This document shows, piece after piece, positions 19,794 through 30,713 of a stretch of 64,000 bases of DNA. Location: assembly GCF_024391045.1 (NCBI RefSeq), contig NZ_JANFCZ010000003.1, positions 62,001 to 126,000 of the forward strand. Reading direction: 5' to 3'. Positions within the stretch are counted from its first letter, which is position 1. Every line of letters begins with the position of its first letter. The notes beneath the pieces were generated by a model. That model made no database searches. It saw only the letters and a program-made list of their open reading frames with translations, and was not told the DNA's origin. Made by a program: the position numbers and the translations under genes. This DNA comes from Pseudarthrobacter sulfonivorans (lineage in GTDB: Bacteria; Actinomycetota; Actinomycetes; Actinomycetales; Micrococcaceae).

Positions 19794-20867
19794 ATGTTTG
19801 AGTCCGTACAGGGCCTGCTTGATGAGCACGACTCCATCCAGGCGCAGCTGGGGGATCCTGCTGTTTATGCTGACCAGCGGCTTGCCCGGAAACTGGGGCG
19901 GCGGTCTGCGCAGCTGAACGGCATTGTTGAGGCCTATCACAAGTGGGAAGGCCTGCGCGATGACCTCGCTGCGGCGCAGGAGATGGCTGCCGAGGATCCC
20001 GAGTTCGCTGCCGAGGTTCCTGAACTGGAAGCGGCCCTGGAGACTGCGTCGGCCAAACTGCGGCGCCTGCTCATCCCGCGCGACCCTGACGACGCCCGCA
20101 ACGTGATCCTTGAGGTCAAGGGCGGTGAAGGCGGCGACGAAGCTGCCCTTTTCGCCGGCGACCTCCTGCGGATGTACACCCGGTACGCCGAGTCACGCGG
20201 CTGGAAGACCGAACTTATTTCCGCCACCGAGTCTGACCTCGGCGGCTACAAAGACGTCCAGATGGCCGTCAAGGGAAACTCGAACGATCCCGCCGAAGGC
20301 GTCTACGCGCGGCTGAAGTTCGAAGGCGGTGTGCACCGCGTGCAGCGTGTCCCCGTCACGGAGTCGCAGGGCCGCATCCACACGTCCGCCGCCGGCGTCC
20401 TGGTACTGCCCGAAGTGGACGAGCCCGAAGAACTGGACATCAACCAGAACGACCTCAAGATCGACGTCTACCGCTCCTCGGGACCCGGCGGACAGTCTGT
20501 TAACACCACGGACTCCGCCGTCCGTATTACGCACCTGCCCACTGGCATTGTGGTGGCCATGCAGAACGAGAAGTCCCAGCTCCAGAACCGTGAGGCGGGC
20601 ATGCGCGTGCTCCGCGCCCGCATCCTGGCCCACCAGCAGGAAATCATCGACGCCGAAAATTCGGCCCAGCGGAAGTCCCAGATCCGCACTATGGACCGTT
20701 CGGAGCGCATCCGTACCTACAACTACCCGGAAAACCGCATCGCGGACCACCGCACCGGCTACAAGGCGTACAACCTGGACCAGGTCATGAACGGCGACCT
20801 GGAACCGGTCATCCAGTCAGCCATCGAGATGGACGAACAGGCTCGCCTGGACGCCATCGGCGACTAG
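19794..20867 (+). CDS. prfA: Peptide chain release factor 1
   Basis: Terminates translation at UAA/UAG, 357 aa. The GGQ catalytic motif is in [11 protein letters not shown], and the stop-codon reading tripeptide PVT ([14 protein letters not shown]) identifies RF1 rather than RF2. The frame is open back to 19647 inside the palindrome, but the ATG at 19794 has an SD (AAAGAGG) and gives the family length. A TAGACT box at 19763-19768 may be its promoter. PrmC, which methylates the GGQ glutamine, is encoded next. Confidence 0.96.
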   Translation: MFESVQGLLDEHDSIQAQLGDPAVYADQRLARKLGRRSAQLNGIVEAYHKWEGLRDDLAAAQEMAAEDPEFAAEVPELEAALETASAKLRRLLIPRDPDDARNVILEVKGGEGGDEAALFAGDLLRMYTRYAESRGWKTELISATESDLGGYKDVQMAVKGNSNDPAEGVYARLKFEGGVHRVQRVPVTESQGRIHTSAAGVLVLPEVDEPEELDINQNDLKIDVYRSSGPGGQSVNTTDSAVRITHLPTGIVVAMQNEKSQLQNREAGMRVLRARILAHQQEIIDAENSAQRKSQIRTMDRSERIRTYNYPENRIADHRTGYKAYNLDQVMNGDLEPVIQSAIEMDEQARLDAIGD

Positions 20868-20891
20868 ACAGTTGTTGGGAACTGCACAGAT

Positions 20892-21761
20892 ATGACAACC
20901 GGCTCGGAACAGTCGCTGGCGGCTGCCGTCAGAGCGGCCACGGCAGTCCTTCAGGCCGCCGGCGTTCCCAGTCCCCGCGTCGACGCTGAACTGCTCGCGG
21001 ATCACCTGCTCGGCGTGGGGCTCGGCCGGCTCCGGGCGATGATGCTGGGGGACACACCGGCGCCCGAGGGGTACGCCGAACTCGTCGCCGAGCGGGCACA
21101 GCGCATCCCGCTGCAGCACATTACGGGCGTGGCCCACTTCAGGTACCTGGAACTCGCCGTCGGGCCGGGCGTTTTTATCCCCCGCCCGGAAACGGAATCC
21201 GTGGTCCAACTGGTCATCGACCATGTCAAGGGCATGGTCCGCCCGCGGATCGTGGACCTGGGGACAGGGTCCGGGGCCATTGCCGGCTCCATCGCCCACG
21301 AGGTTCCCGGCGCCGAGGTGTATGCCGTGGAGTACAGCACCCTCGCGCACGCATGGGCGGAGAAGAACCTCGCCCCGCTGGGGGTGGCGCTCACCCTGGG
21401 GGACCTGCGGAACGCTTTGCCGGACCTTAACGGAACCTTCGACGTCGTGGTTTCCAACCCGCCGTACATCCCCGCCGAAGCGATCCCCAACGAACCCGAA
21501 GTAGCCCTGCACGACCCTCCCGAAGCCCTGTACGGCGGAGGAGCCGACGGCATGGAACTTCCGACGGCGGCGGCTGCCTCGGCCGCCCGGCTGCTGGTTC
21601 CCGGCGGCTACTTTGTGATGGAACACGCGGAAGTCCAGGCCGCCTGGATTGCCCGCATGATGGAGCGCACCGGTGCCTGGACAAAGATCACCACGCACCT
21701 GGACCTGAACGGCAAGGAACGCGCCACCAGCGCCGTGCTTGCCGGTCCGCGCCACGACTGA
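20892..21761 (+). CDS. prmC: Release factor glutamine methyltransferase
   Basis: S-adenosylmethionine-dependent N5-glutamine methyltransferase acting on the GGQ motif of release factors, 289 aa. Seen: the SAM-binding motif VDLGTGSGAIAGS and the catalytic NPPY in VVSNPPYIPAEA. It lies 24 nt after prfA, the gene for its substrate, as in most bacteria. Confidence 0.94.
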   Translation: MTTGSEQSLAAAVRAATAVLQAAGVPSPRVDAELLADHLLGVGLGRLRAMMLGDTPAPEGYAELVAERAQRIPLQHITGVAHFRYLELAVGPGVFIPRPETESVVQLVIDHVKGMVRPRIVDLGTGSGAIAGSIAHEVPGAEVYAVEYSTLAHAWAEKNLAPLGVALTLGDLRNALPDLNGTFDVVVSNPPYIPAEAIPNEPEVALHDPPEALYGGGADGMELPTAAAASAARLLVPGGYFVMEHAEVQAAWIARMMERTGAWTKITTHLDLNGKERATSAVLAGPRHD

Positions 21762-21764
21762 TGA

Positions 21765-21770
21765 AAGAAT
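21765..21770 (+). promoter_or_regulatory. Possible -10 box before tsaC
   Basis: AAGAAT, 6 nt, then GTG at 21777, fits the leaderless spacing seen elsewhere in the window although the first base departs from TANNNT. prmC ends 4 nt upstream of the box. Confidence 0.3.
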
Positions 21771-21776
21771 AGGCCA

Positions 21777-22589
21777 GTGACCACAACCTACAACTGCACG
21801 TCAGAAGACCAGCGCGCCCTGGGGCTGGAGCACGCCCAGCGCGCCATCAGCGAGAAGAAGTGCGTGGTCCTGCCCACCGATACCGTCTACGGGATCGGGG
21901 CCGATGCCTTCTCGCCGCAGGCCGTCACCATGCTGTTGGTCTCCAAAGGGCGCAGCCGCGCCATGCCGCCGCCGGTGCTGATTCCCCGGATCAACGCCCT
22001 TGACGGGCTGGCCACGAATATTTCCACGGACGCCCGCAAGCTGGCTGAGGCGTTCTGGCCTGGCGGACTGACGCTGATCCTGCACGCACAGCCGTCGCTG
22101 GACTGGGACCTCGGCGACACCCAGGGAACCGTGGCCCTTCGGATGCCCGCCGATGAAGTGGCCCAGGAACTCCTCACCCTCACCGGACCGCTGGCGGTTT
22201 CCTCCGCCAACCGGACCGGCCAGGCACCGGCGCAGACCGCCGCCGAAGCGCGCGCCCAACTGGCCGATTCGGTGGAGGTCTACCTCGAGGGTGGCTTCCG
22301 CCCGGTCGAAGGCACGGACGCTGTCCCCTCCACCATTGTGGACGCCACCGGGCCCGTTTTGCGGGTAGTGCGTGACGGCGCCGTTTCCCTGGAACGGCTC
22401 CGGGAACACGTCCCGGGCGTCCTGGGCCTGGGGGAGAGCCCGGCCGTCGGGGCTGAGGCAACTGAGGCTGAAGTTACTGGAGCTGCGGATTCTCAGCCTG
22501 CGGACGCGGCGCCCGCCGAAGACGCGGGAGACGGCATACCGGACGAGCGGGAAACCGCAGCGCCCGCCGAAAAGGATCCGGAGGCATGA
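21777..22589 (+). CDS. tsaC: Threonylcarbamoyl-AMP synthase
   Basis: TsaC/Sua5/YrdC-family enzyme making threonylcarbamoyl-AMP for the t6A37 tRNA modification. Seen: VLPTDTVYGIG, the KxR-type SKGRSRAMPPPVLI and SSANRTGQAPA. The YrdC domain spans residues 1-205; an acidic, Ala/Glu-rich, apparently disordered tail of about 60 residues follows and is not part of the family. The protein is shorter than full Sua5 and lacks the C-terminal Sua5 domain. The last codon overlaps the next ATG (ATGA). Confidence 0.92.
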   Translation: MTTTYNCTSEDQRALGLEHAQRAISEKKCVVLPTDTVYGIGADAFSPQAVTMLLVSKGRSRAMPPPVLIPRINALDGLATNISTDARKLAEAFWPGGLTLILHAQPSLDWDLGDTQGTVALRMPADEVAQELLTLTGPLAVSSANRTGQAPAQTAAEARAQLADSVEVYLEGGFRPVEGTDAVPSTIVDATGPVLRVVRDGAVSLERLREHVPGVLGLGESPAVGAEATEAEVTGAADSQPADAAPAEDAGDGIPDERETAAPAEKDPEA

Positions 22590-23359
22590 TCCTTGGCCGT
22601 GACCGCTTAAACCTCCTGGACGTTGAGGTCACCGCCGTGCCGGAAAACCGCATGGCAGAGGTCCTCACCGGACTCATCGCAGCCGGGGGCCGACGCACGG
22701 TGGTCGGACACAACCTGCACAGCTGCTACCTCTATCACACGCTTCCGGCATTCCGGGAGCTCTACGATTCAGCCGACGTTGTGCTCATGGACGGCGCACC
22801 CGTGTACGCGCTTTGGAAGCGGCAGGGACACGCCGCCGCGCCCGATGCCAGCTTCCGCGTGGGGTCGACGGACTGGATCAAGCACCTGGGTTCCGTGCAG
22901 GGCCTGGACCGCGTGGCTGTGGTTGGAACCAACGTGCCCAGCAACGCGCTGGCATGCCGCAGGCTGGAGACGCTCTTGCCCGGCACCAAGGTTCTCGGCT
23001 GGGCCGGGGAAAACTGGGGCCCGGAAAAGGAAGCAGCCATCGTCGATGAACTTCAGGCCTTCGCCCCGAACCTTGTCCTCGTCGGGCTGGGCATGCCATT
23101 GCAGGAGAACTTCCTGTGGCAGCGCCGCAATGACCTTCCTGAAGCTGTGTACGGTGCCGTCGGCGGAGCGCTGGACCAGATCTCAGGACACCAAGTGCTG
23201 GCACCGCGGTGGCTTGGCCGCCTCGGGTTCGAATGGCTCTGGCGGCTCATGATCTCCCCGCGCAGGGTTTTCGGCCGGGTGTTCATCGAGCCCTGGAAAC
23301 TGGCTGCCGTCCTGGCCGGCAGGAAATTTCGATCCACGCAAGCAGGGGCCAGCAAATGA
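22586..23359 (+). CDS. WecG/TagA/CpsF family glycosyltransferase
   Basis: GT26 family, 257 aa. Family features: N-terminal TVVGHNLHSCYLYHT, DVVLMDGAPVYALWK, VGSTDW, and LVGLGMPLQENFLW near the C-terminus. Such enzymes add ManNAc or ManNAcA to a lipid-linked GlcNAc in teichoic acid, capsule or enterobacterial common antigen synthesis. It overlaps tsaC and the next glycosyltransferase by 4 nt each, and a WecA-like gene follows, so a lipid-linked disaccharide for cell-wall polymer synthesis is a reasonable inference. Confidence 0.88.
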   Translation: MILGRDRLNLLDVEVTAVPENRMAEVLTGLIAAGGRRTVVGHNLHSCYLYHTLPAFRELYDSADVVLMDGAPVYALWKRQGHAAAPDASFRVGSTDWIKHLGSVQGLDRVAVVGTNVPSNALACRRLETLLPGTKVLGWAGENWGPEKEAAIVDELQAFAPNLVLVGLGMPLQENFLWQRRNDLPEAVYGAVGGALDQISGHQVLAPRWLGRLGFEWLWRLMISPRRVFGRVFIEPWKLAAVLAGRKFRSTQAGASK

Positions 23360-24315
23360 CCAAGAACGTTGTCGCCGTGGTTGTCACCTATAACCGGCGC
23401 GAACTCCTCGAAACCACTCTTCACGGCATCACGTCCGGAACCGTTCAGCCCGCCGCCGTTGTCATCGTGGATAACGCCTCCACCGATGAAACGGCAGAAT
23501 TCCTGGCTTCCTACAGCGGCCCGGTCCCCACCGACACCATCCGGCTCCGGCAGAACCTGGGCGGCGCCGGCGGTTTTGTTGTGGGCATGGAACGGGCCGT
23601 CCTGGACCATGGAGCGGACTACGTCTGGATCATGGACGACGACACGGAACCGCAGCCCGACGCCCTCGCAGAGGCCCTGGCCGCCTCGCGCGCCTACGCC
23701 GCCGTCGCCGGGGATGAACCAAGCTTTGTTGCCAGCCGTGTTGTCTGGACCGACGGACGTGACCATCCGATGAATCGGATGCGGCCGCGGCTCGGCGCCA
23801 GCGAGCAGGACCGTGACCGCGCCGTCCGGGCCGGGGGAGTGCAGATCAGGACGGCATCGTTCGTCTCAATCCTGATCGACGCCGGCGAGATCCGCCGTCA
23901 TGGCCTTCCCATTGCCGACTACTTCATCTGGAACGACGATCTGGAGTACACTGCCCGGATCTCCCGCCGCCGGAATGCCATCTCGGTGGAGAAATCCGTG
24001 GCAAGCCATCACACCAAGTCCTTCGGGGATGCCGGTGCCGATCCCGGTGCTCGCTTCTACTACGAGGTGCGGAACAAGTTGTGGGTCTACACCCGCTCAG
24101 CAGCACTCACCCCGTGGGAGAAGCTGCTTTATTCGGGGGCATCAGTGCGCAACTGGACCCGGACCATCGCCGTCTCACCAAACAAGCGGCTGCTCCTCAC
24201 AGGCCTCCTGCGGGGGCTGCTGCACGGTCTGAAAGCCCCCCGAAGCAACGAACAGGTACTCAACGGAATCTATCCGCTCCGCGACGTGTGCCTCACCGGG
24301 AGGCCCGCCGCATGA
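23356..24315 (+). CDS. Family 2 glycosyltransferase
   Basis: GT2 enzyme of 319 aa with GT-A fold: N-terminal VAVVVTYNRRELL, VDNASTD, RQNLGGAGGF and the metal-binding DDD in WIMDDDTEPQ. The RQNLGGAGGF and WNDDLEYTARI segments resemble galactofuranosyl/rhamnosyltransferases of actinobacterial cell-wall assembly. The start was set at the ATG overlapping the wecG-like stop; the frame is open further upstream but that is inside the previous gene. Sugar specificity is not determinable. Confidence 0.88.
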   Translation: MTKNVVAVVVTYNRRELLETTLHGITSGTVQPAAVVIVDNASTDETAEFLASYSGPVPTDTIRLRQNLGGAGGFVVGMERAVLDHGADYVWIMDDDTEPQPDALAEALAASRAYAAVAGDEPSFVASRVVWTDGRDHPMNRMRPRLGASEQDRDRAVRAGGVQIRTASFVSILIDAGEIRRHGLPIADYFIWNDDLEYTARISRRRNAISVEKSVASHHTKSFGDAGADPGARFYYEVRNKLWVYTRSAALTPWEKLLYSGASVRNWTRTIAVSPNKRLLLTGLLRGLLHGLKAPRSNEQVLNGIYPLRDVCLTGRPAA

Positions 24316-25439
24316 TCATGTACCTGCTGATGGGGCTGACCGCTGCGGTGGTGTCCTACGGGGCCACCTGGGCGGCACGCGTCGTGGGCAACCGGCTCGA
24401 ACTCCACATGCCCATCCGCAGCCGCGACATGCACTCGACGCCGGTGTCCCGGCTCGGCGGCGTGGCCATCTTCCTGGGCGTGCTGGTGGGGCTCATCGTG
24501 GCCAGCCAGTCCTTCTTCGTCAAAGACATTTACCGGAACAACTTCTCACCCTGGGGGGTGCTTGCCGGCGCGACGCTGATCGTGCTGGTGGGCGTGGCGG
24601 ATGACCTCCTGGACATCCGCTGGTGGGTGAAGCTCATCGGCCAAAGCGCCGCGGCCCTGGTGGTTGCCATCTGGGGTGTCCGGATGACCATTGTGCCGTG
24701 GGTGCCGGAGCCGATTTTCCTTCATAACGACATGCTCCGGATAGTGCTGACGGCCGGGCTGATTGTCACCACCATGAACGCCTTCAATTTCATTGACGGC
24801 CTGGACGGACTGGCAGCCGGCGCGGCCATCATCGGCGGGACCGCCTTCTTCTTCACTGCGTACTGGGTGCACCGCAATGCCGTCCTGCTGGACTACTCGG
24901 ACCTCGCCACCCTGCTCACCGCCGTTTTGGTCGGCAGTTGCATCGGCTTCCTGCCGCACAACTGGTTCCCGTCCAAGATCTTCATGGGTGATTCGGGGGC
25001 CATGCTCATCGGCCTGCTGTTCTCCGCCGCCAGTATCGTGGCCACAGGCCAAATCACTTCCGGCATGTACGACAGGGCCAACGGTATTTCGACGGTCATC
25101 CCCATCCTGCTGCCGTTCGCCGTACTGTTTCTGCCGCTGCTTGACCTGGGACTCGCTGTGATCCGGCGGACGGCGAAGGGACGCTCACCCTGGTCCGCGG
25201 ACCGCGGCCACCTCCATCACAAACTGATGGACATCGGCTACTCACACCGGACCGCGGTCATCCTTATGTATCTGTGGACCGCGGTGGTGTCCTTTGGCGG
25301 CCTGGCCTTCGCGGTGTTCCCGTGGCAAATTGTCCTGGCGGTGGACCTTTTCGCCACCCTGGTCATGGGACTGGTGACGGCATGGCCCTACCTCCGGCGG
25401 AGGAGCGACGAACCGGCCGCGGCACCGGGTTCGGAATAA
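24312..25439 (+). CDS. WecA/TagO-like undecaprenyl-phosphate sugar-1-phosphate transferase
   Basis: Polytopic membrane protein of 375 aa with about ten to eleven helices, MraY/WecA family. Motifs: GVADDLLDIRWW (Asp-rich Mg site), NAFNFIDGLDGLAAG, FMGDSGAMLIG and DRGHLHHKL. It should transfer GlcNAc-1-P or a similar sugar phosphate from UDP to the polyprenyl carrier, the first step of linkage-unit or arabinogalactan-type polymer synthesis. ATG overlaps the preceding stop. Last gene before the atp cluster. Confidence 0.9.
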   Translation: MIMYLLMGLTAAVVSYGATWAARVVGNRLELHMPIRSRDMHSTPVSRLGGVAIFLGVLVGLIVASQSFFVKDIYRNNFSPWGVLAGATLIVLVGVADDLLDIRWWVKLIGQSAAALVVAIWGVRMTIVPWVPEPIFLHNDMLRIVLTAGLIVTTMNAFNFIDGLDGLAAGAAIIGGTAFFFTAYWVHRNAVLLDYSDLATLLTAVLVGSCIGFLPHNWFPSKIFMGDSGAMLIGLLFSAASIVATGQITSGMYDRANGISTVIPILLPFAVLFLPLLDLGLAVIRRTAKGRSPWSADRGHLHHKLMDIGYSHRTAVILMYLWTAVVSFGGLAFAVFPWQIVLAVDLFATLVMGLVTAWPYLRRRSDEPAAAPGSE

Positions 25440-25452
25440 TTTCTATCTCGTG

Positions 25453-25482
25453 TAGAATTTAGGGGCAGCCAAAGCTGCCCCT
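25453..25482 (+). promoter_or_regulatory. Candidate atp promoter and leader hairpin
   Basis: TGTAGAAT gives a -10 TAGAAT (25453-25458); the -35 is poor. It is followed by a 9-bp hairpin AGGGGCAGC-CAAA-GCTGCCCCT (25461-25482) without a U-run, about 37 nt before the first atp-cluster gene. It could also be the 3' structure of the wecA-like transcript. Confidence 0.4.
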
Positions 25483-25518
25483 CCAAACCAGCCCCAGGGC
25501 GCCGACGATTGGAATCTC

Positions 25519-26001
25519 ATGACGTCCAACGCGGACCCCGGACCTACGTCCGGCAACGGATCCGCTGGCGTCTCCGGTCCCACTCAATCGCTGTGGCTTC
25601 GCCTGCTGGCGCTGAGTTCAGCCGCCGGCGTGGCTGCCATCATTCTGGCCGGCATTCCTGCCGTCATTATGAACGGGGCCGACGGCGTCCTGTCCAGTAC
25701 GTTGGGCGGCCTCCTCGTGATGGTGTTCTTTGCCATCAGCCTGCTGGTAGGGCACTTCATCGGACGCAATAATCCGTCAGGCGCGATCGGAATGTTCGTG
25801 GCCACCTACTTTGTCAAAGTGGTCGGGTTCGCGGTTGTCCTTTTCCTGATCGGCGCCCCCGCCTGGCTGCACGGCCGCTGGTTCCTGATTGGCGCCGTCG
25901 CCACTGTTGTGCTGTGGCAGGCGGCCGAAATCTATGGTTTCAGCAAAGCGCGCCTGCAAATTTACAACGATCCCGAACCGAAGGAGCCCAACGATGTCTG
26001 A
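25519..26001 (+). CDS. AtpI-like membrane protein (ATP synthase I family)
   Basis: 160-aa protein with a polar N-terminal tail (1-25) and four membrane helices, SLWLRLLALSSAAGVAAIIL onwards. Position directly before the F0 genes and the four-helix plan match AtpI/ATP-synthase-I proteins, which help assemble the c-ring in other bacteria. Overlaps the next gene by 8 nt. Sequence alone gives moderate support. Confidence 0.65.
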   Translation: MTSNADPGPTSGNGSAGVSGPTQSLWLRLLALSSAAGVAAIILAGIPAVIMNGADGVLSSTLGGLLVMVFFAISLLVGHFIGRNNPSGAIGMFVATYFVKVVGFAVVLFLIGAPAWLHGRWFLIGAVATVVLWQAAEIYGFSKARLQIYNDPEPKEPNDV

Positions 26002-26332
26002 TCGGAAACGACTGGCAAATAATGGTTCCCCCGCGTCCGGAAATACATCCTCCGCGCCCGGAGTCTCACCCGATAACAGTGATGGTGGCTACAACGCCGG
26101 CATGGCTGTCTTCAGCTACATTATTGGCGGAATCATCGTCTGGAGTTTGATAGGGTGGGGTCTGGATAATCTGTGGGGAACCCGCTGGATTGTGCTCGCA
26201 GGCGCTCTGCTTGGAGCTCTCGGAGGATTTTATCTTTCCCACATGCACGGCCTTACCAGTTCCAGAAACAGCACTGGTAAGAGCGGCGCGGATAGCGGCC
26301 CGTCCGCGGACGGAAACACTAATGCCAAATAA
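25994..26332 (+). CDS. AtpZ-like small membrane protein
   Basis: 112 aa with a Ser/Asn-rich N-terminus and two membrane helices, GMAVFSYIIGGIIVWSLIGW and WIVLAGALLGALGGFYL. The two-helix layout with GWGLDNLWGTRW between them matches the AtpZ/F0F1-ATPase subunit family. The ATG was chosen from overlap with the preceding stop; a longer frame exists upstream but is a shadow. Lies 81 nt before atpB. Confidence 0.65.
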   Translation: MSDRKRLANNGSPASGNTSSAPGVSPDNSDGGYNAGMAVFSYIIGGIIVWSLIGWGLDNLWGTRWIVLAGALLGALGGFYLSHMHGLTSSRNSTGKSGADSGPSADGNTNAK

Positions 26333-26413
26333 TTTCACATGGGGAACTGCGGAGCAAGAATCCGCTGCACCCAGCCCAACGCCCAATGACGGACACTGCA
26401 GAGAGGAATCGCG

Positions 26414-27214
26414 TTGATCGCGCTTGCGCTCCCGGCCCAAGATTCAGGAGATTTTGCCCCTCCTGGTATCGAACAAATGCACCTGCCGGCGATCCTGCCG
26501 TGGGGGGCGGCAGACGGATTCTCCAAGCAGATGCTGCTGGTAATCCTGTCGGTCGTCATTATCGCCACATTCTTCCTGCTGGCTGCGCGGAAGCAGCAGC
26601 TTGTCCCCGGCAAGCTCCAGTTCGCTGGTGAAATGGCTTATGGCTTTGTCCGTAACGGCATTGCCAAGGACATTATCGGCGGCAAAGACTTCATGAAGTA
26701 CGTCCCGCTGTTGTTCAGCCTGTTCTTCTTCATTCTGGTGAACAACATTTACGGTGCCATTCCCGTACTCCAGCTGCCCAGCTTCTCCCATGTTGGCGGC
26801 GCCTATGTCCTCGCGGGCATCGTGTACATCACCTGGATCGTCATCGGCGTCCGGAAGAACGGCCTCAAGTACTTCAAACTCGCCACCGTTCCCACCGGTG
26901 TCCCGATGTACATCCTGCCGATCGTCGTTCCGATCGAAATCATCTCGAACTTCCTGGTACGGCCCGTAACGCACAGCCTGCGTCTCTTTGCCACCATGCT
27001 GGCAGGCCACCTCATCGTCATGATCGCCGGATCCGGCATCGAGTTCCTGATCATGCAGGAAAGCGTCCTCCTCAAGGGAGCCTCGGTCCTCGTCCTGGCC
27101 GGCTCCGTCGCCATGTACATGCTGGAAGCACTGATCATGGCCTTGCAGGCCTACGTCTTTACGCTGCTGACCGCCATCTACATTGAAGGCGCACTGCACG
27201 CGGACAGCCACTAA
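26414..27214 (+). CDS. atpB: ATP synthase F0 subunit a
   Basis: Membrane stator subunit forming the proton half-channels, 266 aa. The essential arginine lies in [17 protein letters not shown], and the C-terminal [19 protein letters not shown] helix is typical. TTG start preceded by SD GAGAGGA at good spacing. First gene of the canonical atpBEFHAGDC set. Confidence 0.95.
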   Translation: MIALALPAQDSGDFAPPGIEQMHLPAILPWGAADGFSKQMLLVILSVVIIATFFLLAARKQQLVPGKLQFAGEMAYGFVRNGIAKDIIGGKDFMKYVPLLFSLFFFILVNNIYGAIPVLQLPSFSHVGGAYVLAGIVYITWIVIGVRKNGLKYFKLATVPTGVPMYILPIVVPIEIISNFLVRPVTHSLRLFATMLAGHLIVMIAGSGIEFLIMQESVLLKGASVLVLAGSVAMYMLEALIMALQAYVFTLLTAIYIEGALHADSH

Positions 27215-27294
27215 GGCACCCACAGTCTTCCCCTCACGGGGATGAAGCAACCCAAACAACCTGCCACACGGGTGGCATCTTGAAAGGAAGAAAA

Positions 27295-27513
27295 ATGGAA
27301 GGCTCCATCAACGGCTCCCTCAACCTCATCGGCTACGGCCTCTCCGCCATCGGCGGTGGTATCGGTGTTGGTCTCGTGTTCGCGGCTTACATCAACGGTG
27401 TGGCACGTCAGCCGGAAGCCCAGCGCGTCCTGCAGCCGATCGCATTCCTCGGCCTCGCGCTGACTGAAGCCCTCGCCATCCTCGGCCTGGTCTTCGCTTT
27501 CGTTCTCAAGTAA
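27295..27513 (+). CDS. atpE: ATP synthase F0 subunit c
   Basis: Hairpin proteolipid of 72 aa forming the rotor ring. Helix 1 is glycine-rich ([13 protein letters not shown]), the polar loop is RQPEAQ, and the proton-binding acid is Glu58 in [12 protein letters not shown] chose the ATG at 27295 with SD GAAAGGAAG rather than the upstream in-frame ATG at 27280, which gives five extra basic residues. Glu rather than Asp and no Na-site Gln/Ser pattern suggest proton coupling. Confidence 0.95.
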   Translation: MEGSINGSLNLIGYGLSAIGGGIGVGLVFAAYINGVARQPEAQRVLQPIAFLGLALTEALAILGLVFAFVLK

Positions 27514-27566
27514 ACCTTCAGAACCTAGCGAACATCCAGAACCGAGTAGAAAAGGACGGGTGAATT

Positions 27567-28118
27567 ATGAACCAGGTGATCATCTCAGCCGCCACAGAGG
27601 GCGAGACTAACCCACTGGTACCCAACGTCTGGGAAATGGGCGTTGTCCTCGTCGGCTTTGCTGTCCTCATGTTCATCGTGGTCAAGTTCGTTGTCCCGAT
27701 GTTCGAGAAGACGTTTGCAGAGCGCGCCGAGGCCATTGAAGGCGGCATTGCCAAGGCTGAAAAGGCCCAGGCAGAGGCATCGGCCGCCCTCGAGGAGTAT
27801 AAGCAGCAGCTCACGGACGCCCGCGCGGAAGCCAACCGCATCCGCGAGGAAGCCCGTGCAGAAGGCGCCCAGATCCTTGCTGATCTGAAGGAAAAGGCAG
27901 CTGCTGAATCGGCCCGCATCACTGCGCAGGCCCACGTGCAGATCGAATCGGAGCGTCAGGCCGCAGTAGTGTCCCTGCGTTCCGAGGTGGGCACGCTGGC
28001 CACCACGCTGGCAGGCCGCATTGTTGGCGAAGCACTCAACGACGACGAGCGTTCCGCCCGTGTTGTTGACCGTTTCCTGGCAGATCTGGAGACCCAGAAC
28101 GCAGGTGTAGCCAAGTAA
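27567..28118 (+). CDS. atpF: ATP synthase F0 subunit b
   Basis: Peripheral-stalk subunit, 183 aa. One N-terminal membrane helix (MGVVLVGFAVLMFIVVKFVV) is followed by a long charged coiled coil rich in Ala, Glu and Arg. Starts 53 nt after atpE with SD AAAGGA. The stop overlaps the atpH start by one base (TAATG). Confidence 0.93.
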   Translation: MNQVIISAATEGETNPLVPNVWEMGVVLVGFAVLMFIVVKFVVPMFEKTFAERAEAIEGGIAKAEKAQAEASAALEEYKQQLTDARAEANRIREEARAEGAQILADLKEKAAAESARITAQAHVQIESERQAAVVSLRSEVGTLATTLAGRIVGEALNDDERSARVVDRFLADLETQNAGVAK

Positions 28119-28945
28119 TGTCAGGTGTATCGAGCCAATCGCTGACCACGGCCCTGACCACGCTGGAAGCCAAGCTTCCGCTGGCCTCGCTGCAGTTGGC
28201 TAGGGAACTCTTCGGAATCCTGGGTACGGTGGACAGTTCGGCCGGCTTGCGCCGTGCCCTGACTGACCCGTCGCGTACCGGTGACGAGAAGTCGGCGCTG
28301 ATCAAGCAGCTCGTTGGCGGAAAAGTCTCCGCGGACGCAGCGGACATCGCGGGCGGACTGGCCAGTTCACGCTGGGCATCGGCCCGAGATATCGGCGATG
28401 CACTCGAGACGCTTGGCGCGACGGTGGTAATCGCCGTCGCTGAAAACAAGTCGGCCGTTTCTGCCTCCGGTGTCTCTGGGCTGGAAGAGCTGGAGAACGA
28501 TCTGTTCTCCTTCAACCAGGCCGTTGCCTCCGACCACGAGGTACAACGTGCTCTGTCGGAGCCGCAGGCCAGTGCTGCCGCGAAGATCAGGCTTGCTGAA
28601 AAGCTGGTTCCCGGTGCAAGCGAGGAAGCAAAAGTCCTCATTGCCCAGGCAGTGTCTGCGCCGCGCGGCATCAAGCCGACCAACCTGGTAGCCCGGTTCG
28701 CCGAGCTGGCAGCTAAGCGGCAGCAGCGCTGGATTGCGACGGTCAGCGTTACGCGTCCTTTGACTGAGGCGCAGTTTGCCCGCCTGCAGGCAGGGCTTAA
28801 CGCCCTGTATGGCCGCGAGCTCAAGGTCAACGTCAGCGTTGATCCTGAACTGATCGGTGGAATCCGCGTCCAGGTAGGTGACGAAGTGCTTGACGCTTCG
28901 GTCATCACCCGGCTGGGTGAACTCCACCGCCAGCTGGCCGGTTAG
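28118..28945 (+). CDS. atpH: ATP synthase F1 subunit delta
   Basis: 275-aa delta/OSCP subunit linking the stalk to the F1 head. The C-terminal half carries the family block NVSVDPELIGGIRVQVGDEVLDASV. Longer than the E. coli protein (177 aa), as usual in actinobacteria, because of an N-terminal helical extension. Translation is probably coupled to atpF by the one-base overlap. Confidence 0.93.
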   Translation: MSGVSSQSLTTALTTLEAKLPLASLQLARELFGILGTVDSSAGLRRALTDPSRTGDEKSALIKQLVGGKVSADAADIAGGLASSRWASARDIGDALETLGATVVIAVAENKSAVSASGVSGLEELENDLFSFNQAVASDHEVQRALSEPQASAAAKIRLAEKLVPGASEEAKVLIAQAVSAPRGIKPTNLVARFAELAAKRQQRWIATVSVTRPLTEAQFARLQAGLNALYGRELKVNVSVDPELIGGIRVQVGDEVLDASVITRLGELHRQLAG

Positions 28946-29028
28946 CCGGACAAGCACAACTTAACGAAACGAAACCCCGGTCATCGTGAGCAACGATGAT
29001 CACGAAAACAGGAGAGCAGGGACTGCAG

Positions 29029-30666
<1,638 letters not shown>

Positions 30667-30677
30667 TTTCGCTGGCA

Positions 30678-30713
30678 GGGACTGCCGGGACCTTCACCGG
30701 TTCCGGCAGTCCC
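30678..30713 (+). other. Intra-operon hairpin between atpA and atpG
   Basis: GGGACTGCCGG (30678-30688) pairs perfectly with CCGGCAGTCCC (30703-30713), extendable by two pairs. It lies between the atpA stop and the atpG SD and lacks a U-run, so it is more likely an mRNA stability or processing element than a terminator. Confidence 0.55.
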
